Counted from the first letter of the stretch, positions 25,631 to 36,712 are shown. The stretch: 64,000 nucleotides of DNA from Pseudoalteromonas sp. NC201 (GCF_002850255.1 NZ_CP022522.1:562097-626096); one strand, 5' to 3'. Notes: a model not told the origin generated them from the sequence alone. A program made the numbers and translations.

Positions 25631-25660
25631 AGTGGGTTTTAGTGGATCAAACTGGATCAA
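25631..25660 (+). promoter_or_regulatory. MraZ boxes
   Basis: Three decamers in direct repeat, beginning AGTGGG, AGTGGA and ACTGGA, lie exactly 10 bases apart between the promoter and mraZ. MraZ is known to bind TGGG/TGGA-type repeats with 10-bp spacing and repress the dcw operon. Confidence 0.75.
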
Positions 25661-25683
25661 CTAACTTAGAAATAGGATCACGC

Positions 25684-26142
25684 ATGTTTCGAGGTGCAAG
25701 TTCGCTAGCTTTGGATGACAAAGGGCGTTTTGCGGTGCCGACTAAGTACCGTCAACCGCTGCTGTCTGAAGATCAGGGAACCGTTATTTGTACTATTGCG
25801 ATCAACGAACCGTGCTTATGGCTCTACCCACTCTCCGAATGGCTAGAAATTGAGACCAAACTAAGTCGCATCTCTAACACCAATCCCAGGGTGAGACGCT
25901 GGCAACGGATGTTGCTAGGTCATGCTACAGAATACCAACTAGACAAAAATGGCCGGATTTTACTGGCGCCTTCATTGCGGTCCCATGCGCAATTAGGCAA
26001 AAAGATCATGCTAGTTGGGTTACTCAATAAATTTGAAATTTGGGACGAAGAACGCTGGTATCAGCAAATGCAGGCAGATACCGAAATTGAACACTCAGGA
26101 AACTTTGAGGAAAGCCCTGAATTGGAAAACTTTTCCTTGTAG
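25684..26142 (+). CDS. mraZ: MraZ, transcriptional regulator of the dcw cluster
   Basis: DNA-binding autorepressor of the division and cell-wall operon. The 152-residue protein has two SpoVT/AbrB-like halves, each with the DxxGR signature ([10 protein letters not shown] and [11 protein letters not shown]). The ATG at 25684 is chosen because [16 protein letters not shown] is the conserved start; the frame stays open further upstream but that part covers the operator. First gene of the cluster; rsmH follows after 14 bases. Confidence 0.96.
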   Translation: MFRGASSLALDDKGRFAVPTKYRQPLLSEDQGTVICTIAINEPCLWLYPLSEWLEIETKLSRISNTNPRVRRWQRMLLGHATEYQLDKNGRILLAPSLRSHAQLGKKIMLVGLLNKFEIWDEERWYQQMQADTEIEHSGNFEESPELENFSL

Positions 26143-26156
26143 GGGTAAACAAATTA

Positions 26157-27089
26157 ATGAGCGAAGAGTTTAAGCATATTTCGGTATTAATGACCGAAAC
26201 CCTAGATGCCCTAGCAATTAACCCTGAAGGTATATATATCGATGGGACGTTTGGTCGTGGTGGGCATTCAGGTGAAATCCTCAAAAGGTTGTCGACTGGG
26301 CGTTTACAAGCCATAGATCAAGACCCTCAAGCGATTAAAGCGGCTGAAAAGTTTGCTGATGATACACGTTTCTCTATAGCGCGAAGCCGCTTCTCGCAAA
26401 TTAAATCTGTCGCGGAACAAGCCGGTATCTTAGGTCAGGTTGATGGCATCTTGTTGGACATTGGTGTGTCTTCACCTCAGCTTGATGATGCAGACCGTGG
26501 CTTTAGCTTTATGAAAGACGGGCCACTGGATATGCGTATGGATCCCGACTCAGGTCGCAGCGCTGCACAGTGGCTAGCTGAAGCAGAGCTTGAAGAAATG
26601 GTGTTTGTGATCAAAAAGTATGGCGAAGAAAAGTTTGCCACTCGTATTGCTCGTAAAGTCATTGAAGTACGTGAGCACACCGCGATTACAACGACGGCGC
26701 AATTAGCGCAACTGATAGATGAAGCTGTGCCTGTCAAGGACAAACATAAGCATCCTGCAACTCGTACTTTCCAAGCTATTCGTATTTATATTAACAGCGA
26801 GTTAGAAGAAATTCAGACTGCATTGCAAGCGTCACTTGAGGTGTTAAAACCTGGTGGTCGGTTAGTGGTGATCTCGTTTCATTCTCTAGAAGATCGCATT
26901 GTAAAGCAGTTTATCAAGAAGCAGAGTAAGGGAGAGGCGATACCCAGAGGTCTGCCTTTAACGGATGAACAACTTAAACAAAATCTCACCTTAAAGGCAG
27001 TGGGTAAAGCCATTAAGCCTAGCGATGCAGAGATTGCACAAAATCCACGCTCGCGAAGCTCAGTATTAAGAGTGGCGGAGAAGCTCTAA
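26157..27089 (+). CDS. rsmH: 16S rRNA (cytosine-1402-N4)-methyltransferase RsmH
   Basis: SAM-dependent enzyme that methylates N4 of C1402 in the ribosomal decoding centre (formerly MraW). 310 residues. Motifs: [29 protein letters not shown] (SAM site), [15 protein letters not shown], and [16 protein letters not shown]. Its stop codon overlaps the ftsL ATG by one base (TAATG). Confidence 0.97.
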   Translation: MSEEFKHISVLMTETLDALAINPEGIYIDGTFGRGGHSGEILKRLSTGRLQAIDQDPQAIKAAEKFADDTRFSIARSRFSQIKSVAEQAGILGQVDGILLDIGVSSPQLDDADRGFSFMKDGPLDMRMDPDSGRSAAQWLAEAELEEMVFVIKKYGEEKFATRIARKVIEVREHTAITTTAQLAQLIDEAVPVKDKHKHPATRTFQAIRIYINSELEEIQTALQASLEVLKPGGRLVVISFHSLEDRIVKQFIKKQSKGEAIPRGLPLTDEQLKQNLTLKAVGKAIKPSDAEIAQNPRSRSSVLRVAEKL

Positions 27090-27412
27090 TGAATGCAAGT
27101 AAGCAACGTCAACCAAATCTATTTGTAGAAATAGGCTATTACATCATTGCTAATAAGTTGACGGCATTCTTGCTACTTACGATTTTGATTTCTGCACTCG
27201 CGGTAGTGCAAATTACCCATTTAACTCGCCAGCAATTGATACAGCAGGATGAGCTATTACAACAGCGCGATGAGTTAGACCTACAATGGCGTTACCTCGT
27301 TGTGGAAGAAGAGTTTTACTCTCAGCATGCAAGGATAGAAGAGATAGCCAAGATGCAGTTAGAGATGAAACGCCCAACCAGTAAAGATGAACAGGTGATT
27401 GTGCTGCCATGA
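27089..27412 (+). CDS. ftsL: Cell division protein FtsL
   Basis: 107-residue bitopic protein of the FtsQLB divisome subcomplex. One transmembrane helix (LTAFLLLTILISALAVVQI, about residues 25-43) is followed by a periplasmic coiled coil with heptad-like leucines. Identity rests on position between rsmH and ftsI together with size and topology. It overlaps both neighbours (1 and 4 bases). Confidence 0.92.
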   Translation: MNASKQRQPNLFVEIGYYIIANKLTAFLLLTILISALAVVQITHLTRQQLIQQDELLQQRDELDLQWRYLVVEEEFYSQHARIEEIAKMQLEMKRPTSKDEQVIVLP

Positions 27413-29223
27413 ATAAACAAAAGCAAAAAACTCAATCTATTATCACCTGGCGCTTTGCTCTAGTTTGCGGCGTGATGCTCACCGTTTTTATGACGCTTGT
27501 TGCACGCGCTGCATTTTTGCAAGTAATTGAGCCTGATAAGGCAATTGAAGAAAATGATAAGCGCACCGTACGGGTTGAGAAACTCAATGTCCAACGAGGC
27601 ATGATCTTCGACCGCAATGGCAAAGAGCTGGCAGTGAGTGTGCCGGTTGTGAGCGTTTATGCAGATCCCCTTGCCATTGATAAGGCACTTGCCAAAAAAG
27701 TGTTACGTAAAGCCCGTAAAGAAGGTGAAGATTATAAAGCGTTAGAGCAAAATGATGCTGAGCTGAAAATACGGAAACAAGCTTGGTACGATGATGAGCT
27801 CAGGTGGAAAGAGCTTGCAGATGTACTCAGACTCAAACCAGAAAATGTCGATGAACGGCTTAGGGGAGACCCAAGCCGTCGTTTTGTCTATTTGAAGCGT
27901 CAAGTGACGGCGGTTGTTGCCAACTATATTCGTCAAATGCGCCTGCCGGGCGTGCACTTGCTTGACGAGTCCAAACGTTTTTACCCAAGCGGCGAAGTAA
28001 CAGCGCACATGATTGGTGTAACCGATATTGATGGCAAAGGTATTGAAGGCGTCGAGCGTATGTTCGACTCTGCATTAACCGGTACGGCTGGTAAACGCAC
28101 CATTCGAAAAGATGCGCAAGGTCGTGAAGTACAAGTACTTTCAGAAGAACAGCGTGTCGAGCCAGAAGATGTTTACCTGAGTATTGATTTACGGATCCAA
28201 GCCATTGCCTACCGCGCGTTAAAGTCGGCGGTACTGAGCTATAAAGCTACCTCTGGTTCGGCGATAGTTGTTGATGTACACACTGGCGAAATTTTAGCTT
28301 TGGTGAATAGCCCAAGCTTTAATCCTAACGATCTAAGTACTGCCGCACCTTATAAACGTCGCAATCGTGCTATGACTGACCTATTTGAACCCGGTTCAAC
28401 CTTAAAGCCTTTAGCGGTATTGGCTGGTTTAAATTATGGTGCAGTTAAGGCAACAGACACGATAGATACTTATCCGGGCTGGATGAACTTAAGCGGTGGC
28501 TTAGTGAAAGACACTCGCAACAATGGTGAGCTGAGCTTAAGAGAGATCCTTAAAATCTCCAGTAACATGGGAGTTGCGAAGATCTCGCAGATGCTGCCAA
28601 AAGAGTATTTTATCAATCTATACCAACAAGTGGGTTTTGGTGAGCCAACGGGCTCAAACATGATTGGTGAAAGCGCAGGTCTATTTTATCCAAACCGCCG
28701 TTGGTCTAATTTTGAAATCGCAACACTCTCTTACGGTTATGCGGTATCAGTAAGCACCGCACAAATGGCAAGACTTTACGCCATGTTTGGAGCCGGTGGT
28801 ATCTTGCGACCACTTACAATAGTGAAGCAGGATGAAATTCCTGAAGGTAAGCGTATTTTTAGCGAGCAAGATACGCATGCTGTGGTAGAGATGATGGAAT
28901 CTGTGTTCGAACGTGGTGGTACCGCTCGTAATGTTAAAGTTGATGGTTATCGTGCCGCTGGTAAAACAGGTACTTCAGAAAAAGCCGTGGCGGGTGGCTA
29001 TGGTGATGAGTACGTTGGTTACTTTGCGGGCGTTGCACCAGTAAGCGACCCAAGGCTTGCGGTTGTGGTGATGGTCAATGAACCAGCGGGAGACGTTTAC
29101 TATGGCGGTCAAACCGCAGGACCTGCTTTTGCTGAAATCATGTCTAATGCATTGAGAATTCTAAACGTAGCACCTGATAAAGAGCGTGTGGCTTATATTT
29201 CTGGAGCAGATAACGATGCGTGA
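27409..29223 (+). CDS. ftsI: Peptidoglycan transpeptidase FtsI (PBP3)
   Basis: Septal D,D-transpeptidase, 604 residues. A single N-terminal membrane anchor (residues about 14-36) is followed by the PBP dimerisation domain (RGMIFDRNGKELAVSV) and the transpeptidase domain. Active-site motifs are in order: STLK in EPGSTLKPL near 330, SSN near 384 and KTG near 519. ATGA overlap with ftsL; murE begins inside its last codons. Confidence 0.97.
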   Translation: MNKQKQKTQSIITWRFALVCGVMLTVFMTLVARAAFLQVIEPDKAIEENDKRTVRVEKLNVQRGMIFDRNGKELAVSVPVVSVYADPLAIDKALAKKVLRKARKEGEDYKALEQNDAELKIRKQAWYDDELRWKELADVLRLKPENVDERLRGDPSRRFVYLKRQVTAVVANYIRQMRLPGVHLLDESKRFYPSGEVTAHMIGVTDIDGKGIEGVERMFDSALTGTAGKRTIRKDAQGREVQVLSEEQRVEPEDVYLSIDLRIQAIAYRALKSAVLSYKATSGSAIVVDVHTGEILALVNSPSFNPNDLSTAAPYKRRNRAMTDLFEPGSTLKPLAVLAGLNYGAVKATDTIDTYPGWMNLSGGLVKDTRNNGELSLREILKISSNMGVAKISQMLPKEYFINLYQQVGFGEPTGSNMIGESAGLFYPNRRWSNFEIATLSYGYAVSVSTAQMARLYAMFGAGGILRPLTIVKQDEIPEGKRIFSEQDTHAVVEMMESVFERGGTARNVKVDGYRAAGKTGTSEKAVAGGYGDEYVGYFAGVAPVSDPRLAVVVMVNEPAGDVYYGGQTAGPAFAEIMSNALRILNVAPDKERVAYISGADNDA

Positions 29224-30679
29224 TCTGGCTCAGGTACTCAGTGATTACGGTGTCAATATTGCCCCAATTGAGGTTGAGCATCTACGTATAGATAGCCGAG
29301 CGGTTGAGCCGGGTGATTGTTTTGTTGCATTACAAGGTCATGCCCAAAACGGTGCTAAATATGCCGCCAGTGCCGTTGCGCAAGGCGCTAAATGTGTGCT
29401 TGCAGAAACGGGAAGTGAGCTTAATATTGCACCAGAGCAAGCGATTTTTATCGATAATCTTGCTGATAAGTTGGCAGCAATTGCAGCGCAGTTTTATGCA
29501 TACCCGAGTAAAAAGCTCAAACTCACAGGCGTTACTGGCACCAATGGTAAATCTACCACGACAGCGATGATTGCCAATTTAGCCAGCCTAATCGGTAGTG
29601 CCGGGGCTGTGATAGGTACGCTTGGTTATGGCCAGCCAGAGAGTCTTATTCCGCTGGCAAACACCACGCCGTCAAACGTAGATTTACAACGTATTTTGGC
29701 GTTTTTACAGCAACAGTATGATCAAGTCGCGATGGAGGTCTCTTCCCATGGCTTGGTGCAAGGTCGAGTTGACGAATGCGACTTTGATGTGGCTGTTTTC
29801 ACCAACTTGACGCGCGATCACTTAGATTATCACGGTGATATGCAAAGCTATGCAGAAGCTAAGAAACTGCTATTCACTCGCTGTGCGCCAAATCACAAAG
29901 TCATCAATATTGACGATGAAGTGGGTGCAAGTTGGGCCGCTGAGTTTAATGACGATACAGTGGTTGTTTACGGTCGCTGGACTGAAAAAAATAGCTACCA
30001 ACAATATGTATTCTTTGATGCCGTGTCGGCACACCCAAATGGTTTGACGGCGACATTAAAAACCAGCTGGGGTGAATGTGAAGTCAGTGTGCCACTGTAT
30101 GGTGAGTTTAATCTTTATAATTTAGCTGCTGCGATTGCGACTTTACTATTGCAAGGCGCAAGTCTTGAAGCATTAAGCGAAGCTTGCAGCCAGCTCGCGC
30201 CAGTTGCAGGCCGCATGCAGCCATTTAGTGCCCCTGAAAAGCCTACGTGTATTGTTGATTATGCCCATACCCCAGACGCTTTGGCACTTGCACTACAAGC
30301 CTTGCGAGCACATGTTCCGGGCAATCTTATCTGTGTGTTTGGTTGCGGTGGTGATAGAGATAAAGGTAAGCGTCCTGAAATGGCGCGAGCTGCAGAGAAA
30401 TATGCAGATAAACTGGTGATCACCAGTGATAATCCACGAAGCGAAGATCCCAATTTAATCATTGACGACGTTAAGGCAGGACTCATCCACCCTGAGTATG
30501 CTGTCTGCCAGCCAGATAGAGGGCTAGCCATTCAACACGCGATAGACCTAGCTGATGAAAACAGCGTGGTGCTGATTGCGGGGAAAGGGCACGAGGATTA
30601 TCAAATTATAGGTACTGAGCGCATTGATTTTTGTGATAGGCAATGCGTTGCAGCGATTTTACGAGGGGAAAAGGCATGA
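29216..30679 (+). CDS. murE: UDP-MurNAc-tripeptide synthetase MurE
   Basis: Adds meso-diaminopimelate to UDP-MurNAc-L-Ala-D-Glu. 487 residues from the ATG at 29216, which overlaps the ftsI end by 8 bases. Features: ATP loop TGTNGKSTTT at about residue 108, HLRIDSRAVEPGDCFVAL near the N terminus, and DNPR near 405, the motif for diaminopimelate rather than lysine. Ends with an ATGA overlap into murF. Confidence 0.97.
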   Translation: MRDLAQVLSDYGVNIAPIEVEHLRIDSRAVEPGDCFVALQGHAQNGAKYAASAVAQGAKCVLAETGSELNIAPEQAIFIDNLADKLAAIAAQFYAYPSKKLKLTGVTGTNGKSTTTAMIANLASLIGSAGAVIGTLGYGQPESLIPLANTTPSNVDLQRILAFLQQQYDQVAMEVSSHGLVQGRVDECDFDVAVFTNLTRDHLDYHGDMQSYAEAKKLLFTRCAPNHKVINIDDEVGASWAAEFNDDTVVVYGRWTEKNSYQQYVFFDAVSAHPNGLTATLKTSWGECEVSVPLYGEFNLYNLAAAIATLLLQGASLEALSEACSQLAPVAGRMQPFSAPEKPTCIVDYAHTPDALALALQALRAHVPGNLICVFGCGGDRDKGKRPEMARAAEKYADKLVITSDNPRSEDPNLIIDDVKAGLIHPEYAVCQPDRGLAIQHAIDLADENSVVLIAGKGHEDYQIIGTERIDFCDRQCVAAILRGEKA

Positions 30680-32070
30680 TCAAGATGGATTTTTCTTGGC
30701 TTGCAGCAGTCTTAAAAACCCCTTACGACGGGGAGAATTTGGCAGTCGCCAATATTAATACTGATACCAGAACAATACAGTCTGGAGAGGTATTTCTAGC
30801 ACTTAAAGGGCCTAACTTTGACGGCCACCGTTTCTTGGGGGTGGCCAAAGCACACGGTGCTATCGCAGCTATTGTTTCTGAGCACGATGAAGATATCGAT
30901 TTACCACAGTTTGTTGTTACAGATACGCGCATTGCTTTAGGCCAAATTGGCCGAGCAGTGATTGAAACTGTCGCCCCTAAAACCATTGCAATTACCGGCA
31001 GTGTCGGTAAAACCACAGTGAAAGAAATGTGTGCGGCGATTTTGGCGCAAAAAGGCAAAGTCCTTGCGACGAAAGGTAATTTTAATAACGACATCGGGGT
31101 ACCGTTGACGTTATTGCGCTTAAGTGAAGATGATGAATATGCGGTGATAGAACTCGGCGCTAACCACTTGGGTGAAATTGCTTATACCACTGCATTAGTA
31201 AGTCCAGACGTGGCGACAGTATGTAACGTCGCACCAGCCCACATCGAAGGGTTTGGTTCAATTGATGGCGTAGGAAAAGCGAAAGGTGAGATTTTCTCAG
31301 GCCTAAAAGCTGACGGTGTCGCAGTCATCAATGCGGATAGCGATTATGCTCAGATGTGGCAGGAAAGCTTAGCTGTTTCTAAAGTGAAACGTTATAGCTT
31401 AAATGCTCAGCTTGATATTTGGGTGGAAGCAATTGAGTTGGATGAGCTAGCTCGCCCTACCTTCACGCTATGCCTGGGAGAAGAGCGTACCACCATTAGT
31501 TTACCGCTTAGTGGCCAGCACAACGTTGGCAATGCGTTGATTGCGGCTGCATTGACAACCGAGCTTGGCGCAAGCTTAAGTGAGGTGGCAACGGGTCTTG
31601 GAAAAATGGCTGAAGTAAAGGGCCGTGTCAACATGATCCAAGTCTCGGACACGTTGCGTGTCGTCGATGACACCTACAATGCAAACGTGAAATCTGTCAA
31701 CGCGGCGATTGATTTACTGGCGTCTATGTCTGGCTATAAAGTATTGGCGTTGGGTGATATGGCAGAACTGGGTGAAGATGCTCGCGAATATCACCGTGAA
31801 GTCGGCGAGTATGCTAAGCAGCAAGGCATTGATGAATTGTTTTCATTGGGGGTGCTGAGTAGCAGCGCTAGCAATGTATTTGAAAAGCCAAATCGTCATT
31901 TCTCGACTCGCGAGAACTTAATGAAGGCGTTACGGGTTGTATTGGCCGAGCAATCAGGACAATGCACCGTTATCGTTAAAGGATCACGTAGTGCGCGGAT
32001 GGAACTGCTCGTTGAAGAATTAGTAAACGCTGGCCAGTCGGATAGCGAGACAGGAGAAGTATCATGTTAG
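30676..32070 (+). CDS. murF: UDP-MurNAc-tripeptide:D-Ala-D-Ala ligase MurF
   Basis: Joins D-Ala-D-Ala to the UDP-MurNAc tripeptide. 464 residues. The ATP loop [13 protein letters not shown] is near residue 110, followed by [17 protein letters not shown] and [15 protein letters not shown], all typical of MurF. Start ATG at 30676 overlaps the murE stop (ATGA). It overlaps mraY by 7 bases. Confidence 0.97.
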   Translation: MIKMDFSWLAAVLKTPYDGENLAVANINTDTRTIQSGEVFLALKGPNFDGHRFLGVAKAHGAIAAIVSEHDEDIDLPQFVVTDTRIALGQIGRAVIETVAPKTIAITGSVGKTTVKEMCAAILAQKGKVLATKGNFNNDIGVPLTLLRLSEDDEYAVIELGANHLGEIAYTTALVSPDVATVCNVAPAHIEGFGSIDGVGKAKGEIFSGLKADGVAVINADSDYAQMWQESLAVSKVKRYSLNAQLDIWVEAIELDELARPTFTLCLGEERTTISLPLSGQHNVGNALIAAALTTELGASLSEVATGLGKMAEVKGRVNMIQVSDTLRVVDDTYNANVKSVNAAIDLLASMSGYKVLALGDMAELGEDAREYHREVGEYAKQQGIDELFSLGVLSSSASNVFEKPNRHFSTRENLMKALRVVLAEQSGQCTVIVKGSRSARMELLVEELVNAGQSDSETGEVSC

Positions 32071-33146
32071 TTTGGCTAGCCGAGTATCTTACCCAATATT
32101 ATTCTGGGTTTAACGTATTTTCTTACCTTACGTTGAGGGCGATTTTAGGCATTTTAACGGCCTTAATGATTTCGTTGTATTTTGGCCCTAAACTCATCGC
32201 TGCATTACAGCGCATGCAGATTGGTCAGACCGTACGTGATGATGGCCCTGAATCGCACTTGTCTAAGTCGGGTACCCCAACTATGGGTGGACTGTTAATT
32301 CTGGCTGCGATCTTTACCAGTACGCTACTGTGGGGCGACCTTAGCAACAAATATGTATGGGTGACGTTATTTGTCATTGGCAGCTTAGGTATTGTTGGGT
32401 TTGTGGATGATTACCGCAAGGTGATCAGAAAAGACAGTAAAGGCCTAATTGCACGTTGGAAATACTTTTGGCAGTCGGTTATTGCGATATCTACGGCGGC
32501 ATTTTTGTACTTTACGTCTACCAGCGCTGCGGAAACCACGCTAGTCGTGCCATTTTTGAAAGATGTATTACCACAACTTGGTTTGTTCTATTTGGTCATG
32601 AGTTACTTTGTGATTGTGGGTACGTCAAACGCAGTTAACCTGACTGATGGTTTGGATGGTCTTGCCATTGTTCCGACCATTTTGGTTGCCTCAGCACTCG
32701 CGATTATTGCTTACGTTACTGGTAACGCGAATTTCTCAAGCTATCTGCATATTCCTCATTTACCACTCACGAGTGAACTGGTTGTGGTATGTACGGCGAT
32801 TGTTGGTGCAGGCCTTGGTTTCTTATGGTTTAACACCTATCCGGCACAAGTTTTTATGGGCGATGTGGGTTCATTGGCGTTGGGTGGTGCACTCGGGATC
32901 ATCGCTATTTTAGTACGCCAAGAGTTAGTGCTTATCATTATGGGCGGTGTATTTGTGATGGAGGCATTATCCGTGATTTTACAGGTAGGGTCTTACAAAC
33001 TCAGAGGTCAGCGGATCTTTAGAATGGCCCCGATTCACCACCATTACGAATTAAAAGGATGGCCTGAGCCGCGCGTGATAGTCCGTTTTTGGATCATCTC
33101 GATTATCTTGGTTTTGGCCGGTCTTGCGACGTTGAAGATTAGATAA
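32064..33146 (+). CDS. mraY: Phospho-MurNAc-pentapeptide translocase MraY
   Basis: Integral membrane enzyme that makes lipid I on undecaprenyl phosphate. 360 residues and about ten helices. Conserved motifs include [46 protein letters not shown] and [14 protein letters not shown], with the aspartates and histidines of the active site. It shares one base with murD. Confidence 0.97.
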   Translation: MLVWLAEYLTQYYSGFNVFSYLTLRAILGILTALMISLYFGPKLIAALQRMQIGQTVRDDGPESHLSKSGTPTMGGLLILAAIFTSTLLWGDLSNKYVWVTLFVIGSLGIVGFVDDYRKVIRKDSKGLIARWKYFWQSVIAISTAAFLYFTSTSAAETTLVVPFLKDVLPQLGLFYLVMSYFVIVGTSNAVNLTDGLDGLAIVPTILVASALAIIAYVTGNANFSSYLHIPHLPLTSELVVVCTAIVGAGLGFLWFNTYPAQVFMGDVGSLALGGALGIIAILVRQELVLIIMGGVFVMEALSVILQVGSYKLRGQRIFRMAPIHHHYELKGWPEPRVIVRFWIISIILVLAGLATLKIR

Positions 33147-34468
33147 TGACGTATATTGAGCAATTACAGAAAAAACATGTCACGGTACTGGGACTTGGAG
33201 TCACAGGACAGGGGATTGTGCGTTTTCTGCTGTCGCACGGTATAAATCCAAAAGTGGTTGATAGTCGTCCAGTACCTCCGGGCTCGGACTGGCTAAGTCA
33301 CAACGCACCTGAATGTGAAGCGGTATTTGGCAATCTTGCTGATGCCGCTTTGGCGCAAACGGATCTGATTATCATCAGCCCAGGGATCCCGTTATTTGAA
33401 CAAAGCGTTGCCGCTGCCATTGCCGAAGGCGTTGAAGTCATCGGCGATATTGAGCTATTTGCACGCCTCAATACCCGTCCAGTGATTGCCGTTACGGGCT
33501 CTAACGGTAAGTCCACCGTTGTTACGCTCGCGACAGAAGTATTGAAAGCCGCTGGCTTAAAAGTTGGGCTTGGCGGCAATATTGGCACGTCTGTGCTGTC
33601 GTTGTTAGAGCAGCCGCATGATGTTTATGTGCTTGAGCTGTCTAGTTTTCAGCTTGAAACCACTCATAGCTTGGCTTGTTTGTCGGCAATGATCCTCAAT
33701 ATTACTGAAGATCACATGGATCGCTATCCTGATTTTCAAGCTTATATTGAAGCGAAGCAACGTATTTACCAGCATGTTGAACATATTGTCTTTAATGCTG
33801 AAGATCATTATACCTTTGCGCAGCATGGGCAAGGCAGCAGTGTATCTCTCACTGAGGGGGATTATCACTTAATGACCTTTGACGGTGAGGCGTATTTCGC
33901 ACACAAACAAACACCACTGCTAGCGGTAAAAACGTTGGCGATGGTGGGGCGACATAATCAATTTAACGCCTTGGCGGTATTAGCATTATTAGCGCCGATG
34001 CAATTGCCTATGCAGGTATTTGCCAGCGCGTTTGCGAGTTTCACGGGGTTACCTCATCGTTGTCAGTTGGTTGCCGATGTTGCTGGGGTTCGTTACTTCA
34101 ACGATTCGAAGGCAACGAATGTTGGCTCGACGGTCGCCGCTATTGATTCTTTAGCTTCAGGTCGCAAAAATATTATTTTGATCGTGGGTGGTGATGCGAA
34201 AGGGGCAGATCTTTCACCACTCAAGACGCCACTCACTACGCATTGCAAAGCGCTATTTTGTTTCGGACAAGACGGCGCACAGTTTATGCCACTGCTGCGC
34301 AATAGCCATCAAGTCAACAATTTGGAAGAAGCCGTGTTGGCGGCAAAAACGATAGCGACTAATGGTGATATTGTATTATTAGCACCAGCCTGCGCCAGCA
34401 TAGACATGTATCCAAACTATATGGCGCGTGGGGATGAGTTCGTCCGTTTAGTGGGGGAACATGCTTGA
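33146..34468 (+). CDS. murD: UDP-MurNAc-L-alanine:D-glutamate ligase MurD
   Basis: Adds D-glutamate in peptidoglycan precursor synthesis. 440 residues with an N-terminal Rossmann domain (VTVLGLGVTGQGIVRFLL), ATP loop VTGSNGKSTVV near residue 118, and LELSSFQLETT and HRCQLV further on. ATG overlaps the mraY stop by one base. It ends inside the start of ftsW. Confidence 0.96.
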   Translation: MTYIEQLQKKHVTVLGLGVTGQGIVRFLLSHGINPKVVDSRPVPPGSDWLSHNAPECEAVFGNLADAALAQTDLIIISPGIPLFEQSVAAAIAEGVEVIGDIELFARLNTRPVIAVTGSNGKSTVVTLATEVLKAAGLKVGLGGNIGTSVLSLLEQPHDVYVLELSSFQLETTHSLACLSAMILNITEDHMDRYPDFQAYIEAKQRIYQHVEHIVFNAEDHYTFAQHGQGSSVSLTEGDYHLMTFDGEAYFAHKQTPLLAVKTLAMVGRHNQFNALAVLALLAPMQLPMQVFASAFASFTGLPHRCQLVADVAGVRYFNDSKATNVGSTVAAIDSLASGRKNIILIVGGDAKGADLSPLKTPLTTHCKALFCFGQDGAQFMPLLRNSHQVNNLEEAVLAAKTIATNGDIVLLAPACASIDMYPNYMARGDEFVRLVGEHA

Positions 34469-35640
34469 TTAACGTCGCTGATATCAAAGAGGCGCTAACG
34501 CCTCGCCAGTCCGAGAGCTTATTTGACGTACCTTTGATGTACTGCATGCTCATGCTCATTGGAGTGGGATTTGTGATGGTGACAAGTGCTTCTATGCCGG
34601 TTGCCGAGCGACTATTTGATAACCCTTTTCACTTTACCATTCGCCACGTTATCTTTTTAGTGGGCTCGTTTATTCTCTTTTGGTTCGCGACAAGTGTGCC
34701 AATGACTTGGTGGAAACGCAGTAATCCATATTTGCTGCTTTTTGGCTTGGTACTGTTAGTGGCGGTACTTATTATTGGTCGCGAAGTAAATGGTGCAAGA
34801 CGCTGGATCCCGCTTGGTCCTTTTGGTTTGCAAGTAGCAGAGGCATCTAAGCTATTTTTCTTCAGCTATATTGCCGGCTACTTGGTACGTAAACGCGATG
34901 AAGTACAAGAAAACATCAAAGGCTTCGCCAAACCAATGATTGTGTTTGCGGTGTATGCGTTCTTAATTTTGATGCAACCAGATTTAGGTACTGTGGTAGT
35001 CATGTTTGTGACGACCGTTGGCCTGTTGTTTTTAGCCGGTGCAAGGCTTTGGCAGTTTTTTACCTTAATGCTTACCGGTGTCTCTTTGGTGGTACTGCTT
35101 ATCATCATTGAGCCATATCGTATGAAGCGTGTCGTGGGCTTTTTAAACCCTTGGGAAGATCCATTTGGCGCCGGTTATCAATTGGTACAATCCCTAATGG
35201 CATACGGCCAAGGTGGCTGGTTTGGTCAAGGCTTGGGTAATAGCATACAAAAGCTACAGTATTTGCCGGAAGCACATAATGACTTTATTTTTGCTGTAAT
35301 AGCGGAAGAACTGGGCTTTATTGGGGTATTTAGCATTATTATTGTACTCGGCGTATTGGTTACTCGAGCGCTTTTTATCGGGCAAAAGGCCCTTAAAGCA
35401 GGTAAAGAATACGAAGGGTATTTTGCCTTGGGCATTGGTATTTGGTTTGCCTTTCAGGCAGTCGTTAATATTGGTGCGAGCGCTGGCATTTTACCCACTA
35501 AAGGTTTAACACTGCCATTTGTTTCTTACGGTGGCTCTAGCCTTTGGGTGATGACAATTGCGGCAGGCATTCTACAACGTATAGATTTTGAGACAAAAAT
35601 GTCGACAAGGCAGGCAACATCCCGTGGAGGTAGGCGATGA
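34465..35640 (+). CDS. ftsW: Septal peptidoglycan polymerase FtsW
   Basis: SEDS-family glycosyltransferase working with FtsI. 391 residues and ten predicted helices. Signature segments: NGARRWIPLGPFGLQVAE, QPDLGTVVVM, PEAHNDFIFAVIAEELG and LPTKGLTLPFVSYGGSSL. The start is a TTG at 34465 overlapping the murD stop, an uncommon start codon; the first in-frame ATG would remove conserved cytosolic residues. ATGA overlap with murG. Confidence 0.95.
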   Translation: MINVADIKEALTPRQSESLFDVPLMYCMLMLIGVGFVMVTSASMPVAERLFDNPFHFTIRHVIFLVGSFILFWFATSVPMTWWKRSNPYLLLFGLVLLVAVLIIGREVNGARRWIPLGPFGLQVAEASKLFFFSYIAGYLVRKRDEVQENIKGFAKPMIVFAVYAFLILMQPDLGTVVVMFVTTVGLLFLAGARLWQFFTLMLTGVSLVVLLIIIEPYRMKRVVGFLNPWEDPFGAGYQLVQSLMAYGQGGWFGQGLGNSIQKLQYLPEAHNDFIFAVIAEELGFIGVFSIIIVLGVLVTRALFIGQKALKAGKEYEGYFALGIGIWFAFQAVVNIGASAGILPTKGLTLPFVSYGGSSLWVMTIAAGILQRIDFETKMSTRQATSRGGRR

Positions 35641-36704
35641 CAAAACGTCTTCTAGTGGTCGCGGGCGGTACAGGTGGACATATTTTTCCAGGTATTGCAG
35701 TGGCACAATTTTTACAGGCGCAGGCTTGGCAAGTGAGCTGGGTTGGCACTGCGGACCGAATGGAAGCCGATGTGGTGCCGCGTTACGGTTTTGAAATTGA
35801 TTTTATTGCCATGAAAGGCGTCCGTGGTAACGGGGTCAAACGATTACTAACCGCACCATTTATGGTTTTAAAAGCGATACTTGCAGCAAAGCGTATTTTA
35901 CAACAGCGCAAACCTGATGTGGTGTTAGCCATGGGCGGTTATGTAACTGGCCCTGTAGGTGTTGCTGCGAAACTGCTTGGGATCCCTTTGGTGATCCATG
36001 AGCAAAATGCGGTTGCGGGTATGAGCAATAAGTTGCTGGCGAAAATTGCAAGTCGCGTATTAGCGGGTTTTCCCGGCGCATTCAATGAAAAGCTCGCTCA
36101 GGTTGTGGGGAATCCGGTACGTGCAAGTGTTGCTGAGATTAGCGATAAACCCGTTTCAGTGCCGTTAAATCTATTAATTGTCGGTGGTTCATTGGGAGCA
36201 AAAGCACTGAATGAAACCGTGCCAGAAGGACTCAAGTTACTAAAGCTACAGGTGGCCAGTATCGGATTAAATATTCGCCATCAAAGCGGTAAACATAACC
36301 AAGACGATACACAACAACGATATGAAAGTGCAGGCATTAATGCTGAGGTCAGCGAGTTCATTCATGATATGGATGCCGCATACGCTTGGGCTGACTTGGT
36401 TATTTGCCGTGCCGGTGCGCTTACCGTGAGTGAAATAGCCGCAGCTGGGAAAACGGCGATTTTTGTGCCTTTCCCACATGCCGTTGACGATCACCAGACG
36501 GCTAACGCGCAATTTTTAGTGTCGGCTGGGGCTGCTTATATATTACAGCAAACTGCACTGACGCCAGAAACGCTAGCAACGACACTGCAGCCACTTGTTA
36601 TTGAGCCGCAAAAAATTGCGACCATGGCAGCAAAAGCGAGACAATGCGGTAAGTCGGAGGCAACAGCGAAAGTTGCCCAAATTTGTACAGAATTATCGAA
36701 CTAG
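35637..36704 (+). CDS. murG: Lipid II synthase MurG
   Basis: Transfers GlcNAc from UDP-GlcNAc to lipid I at the inner face of the membrane. 355 residues of GT-B fold: VVAGGTGGHIFPGIAVA at the N terminus, VIHEQNAVAGMSNKLLA, and a C-terminal VICRAGALTVSEIAAAGK with PFPHAVDDHQTANA for the nucleotide sugar. Eight bases separate it from murC. Confidence 0.97.
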   Translation: MTKRLLVVAGGTGGHIFPGIAVAQFLQAQAWQVSWVGTADRMEADVVPRYGFEIDFIAMKGVRGNGVKRLLTAPFMVLKAILAAKRILQQRKPDVVLAMGGYVTGPVGVAAKLLGIPLVIHEQNAVAGMSNKLLAKIASRVLAGFPGAFNEKLAQVVGNPVRASVAEISDKPVSVPLNLLIVGGSLGAKALNETVPEGLKLLKLQVASIGLNIRHQSGKHNQDDTQQRYESAGINAEVSEFIHDMDAAYAWADLVICRAGALTVSEIAAAGKTAIFVPFPHAVDDHQTANAQFLVSAGAAYILQQTALTPETLATTLQPLVIEPQKIATMAAKARQCGKSEATAKVAQICTELSN

Positions 36705-36712
36705 GATATTAA

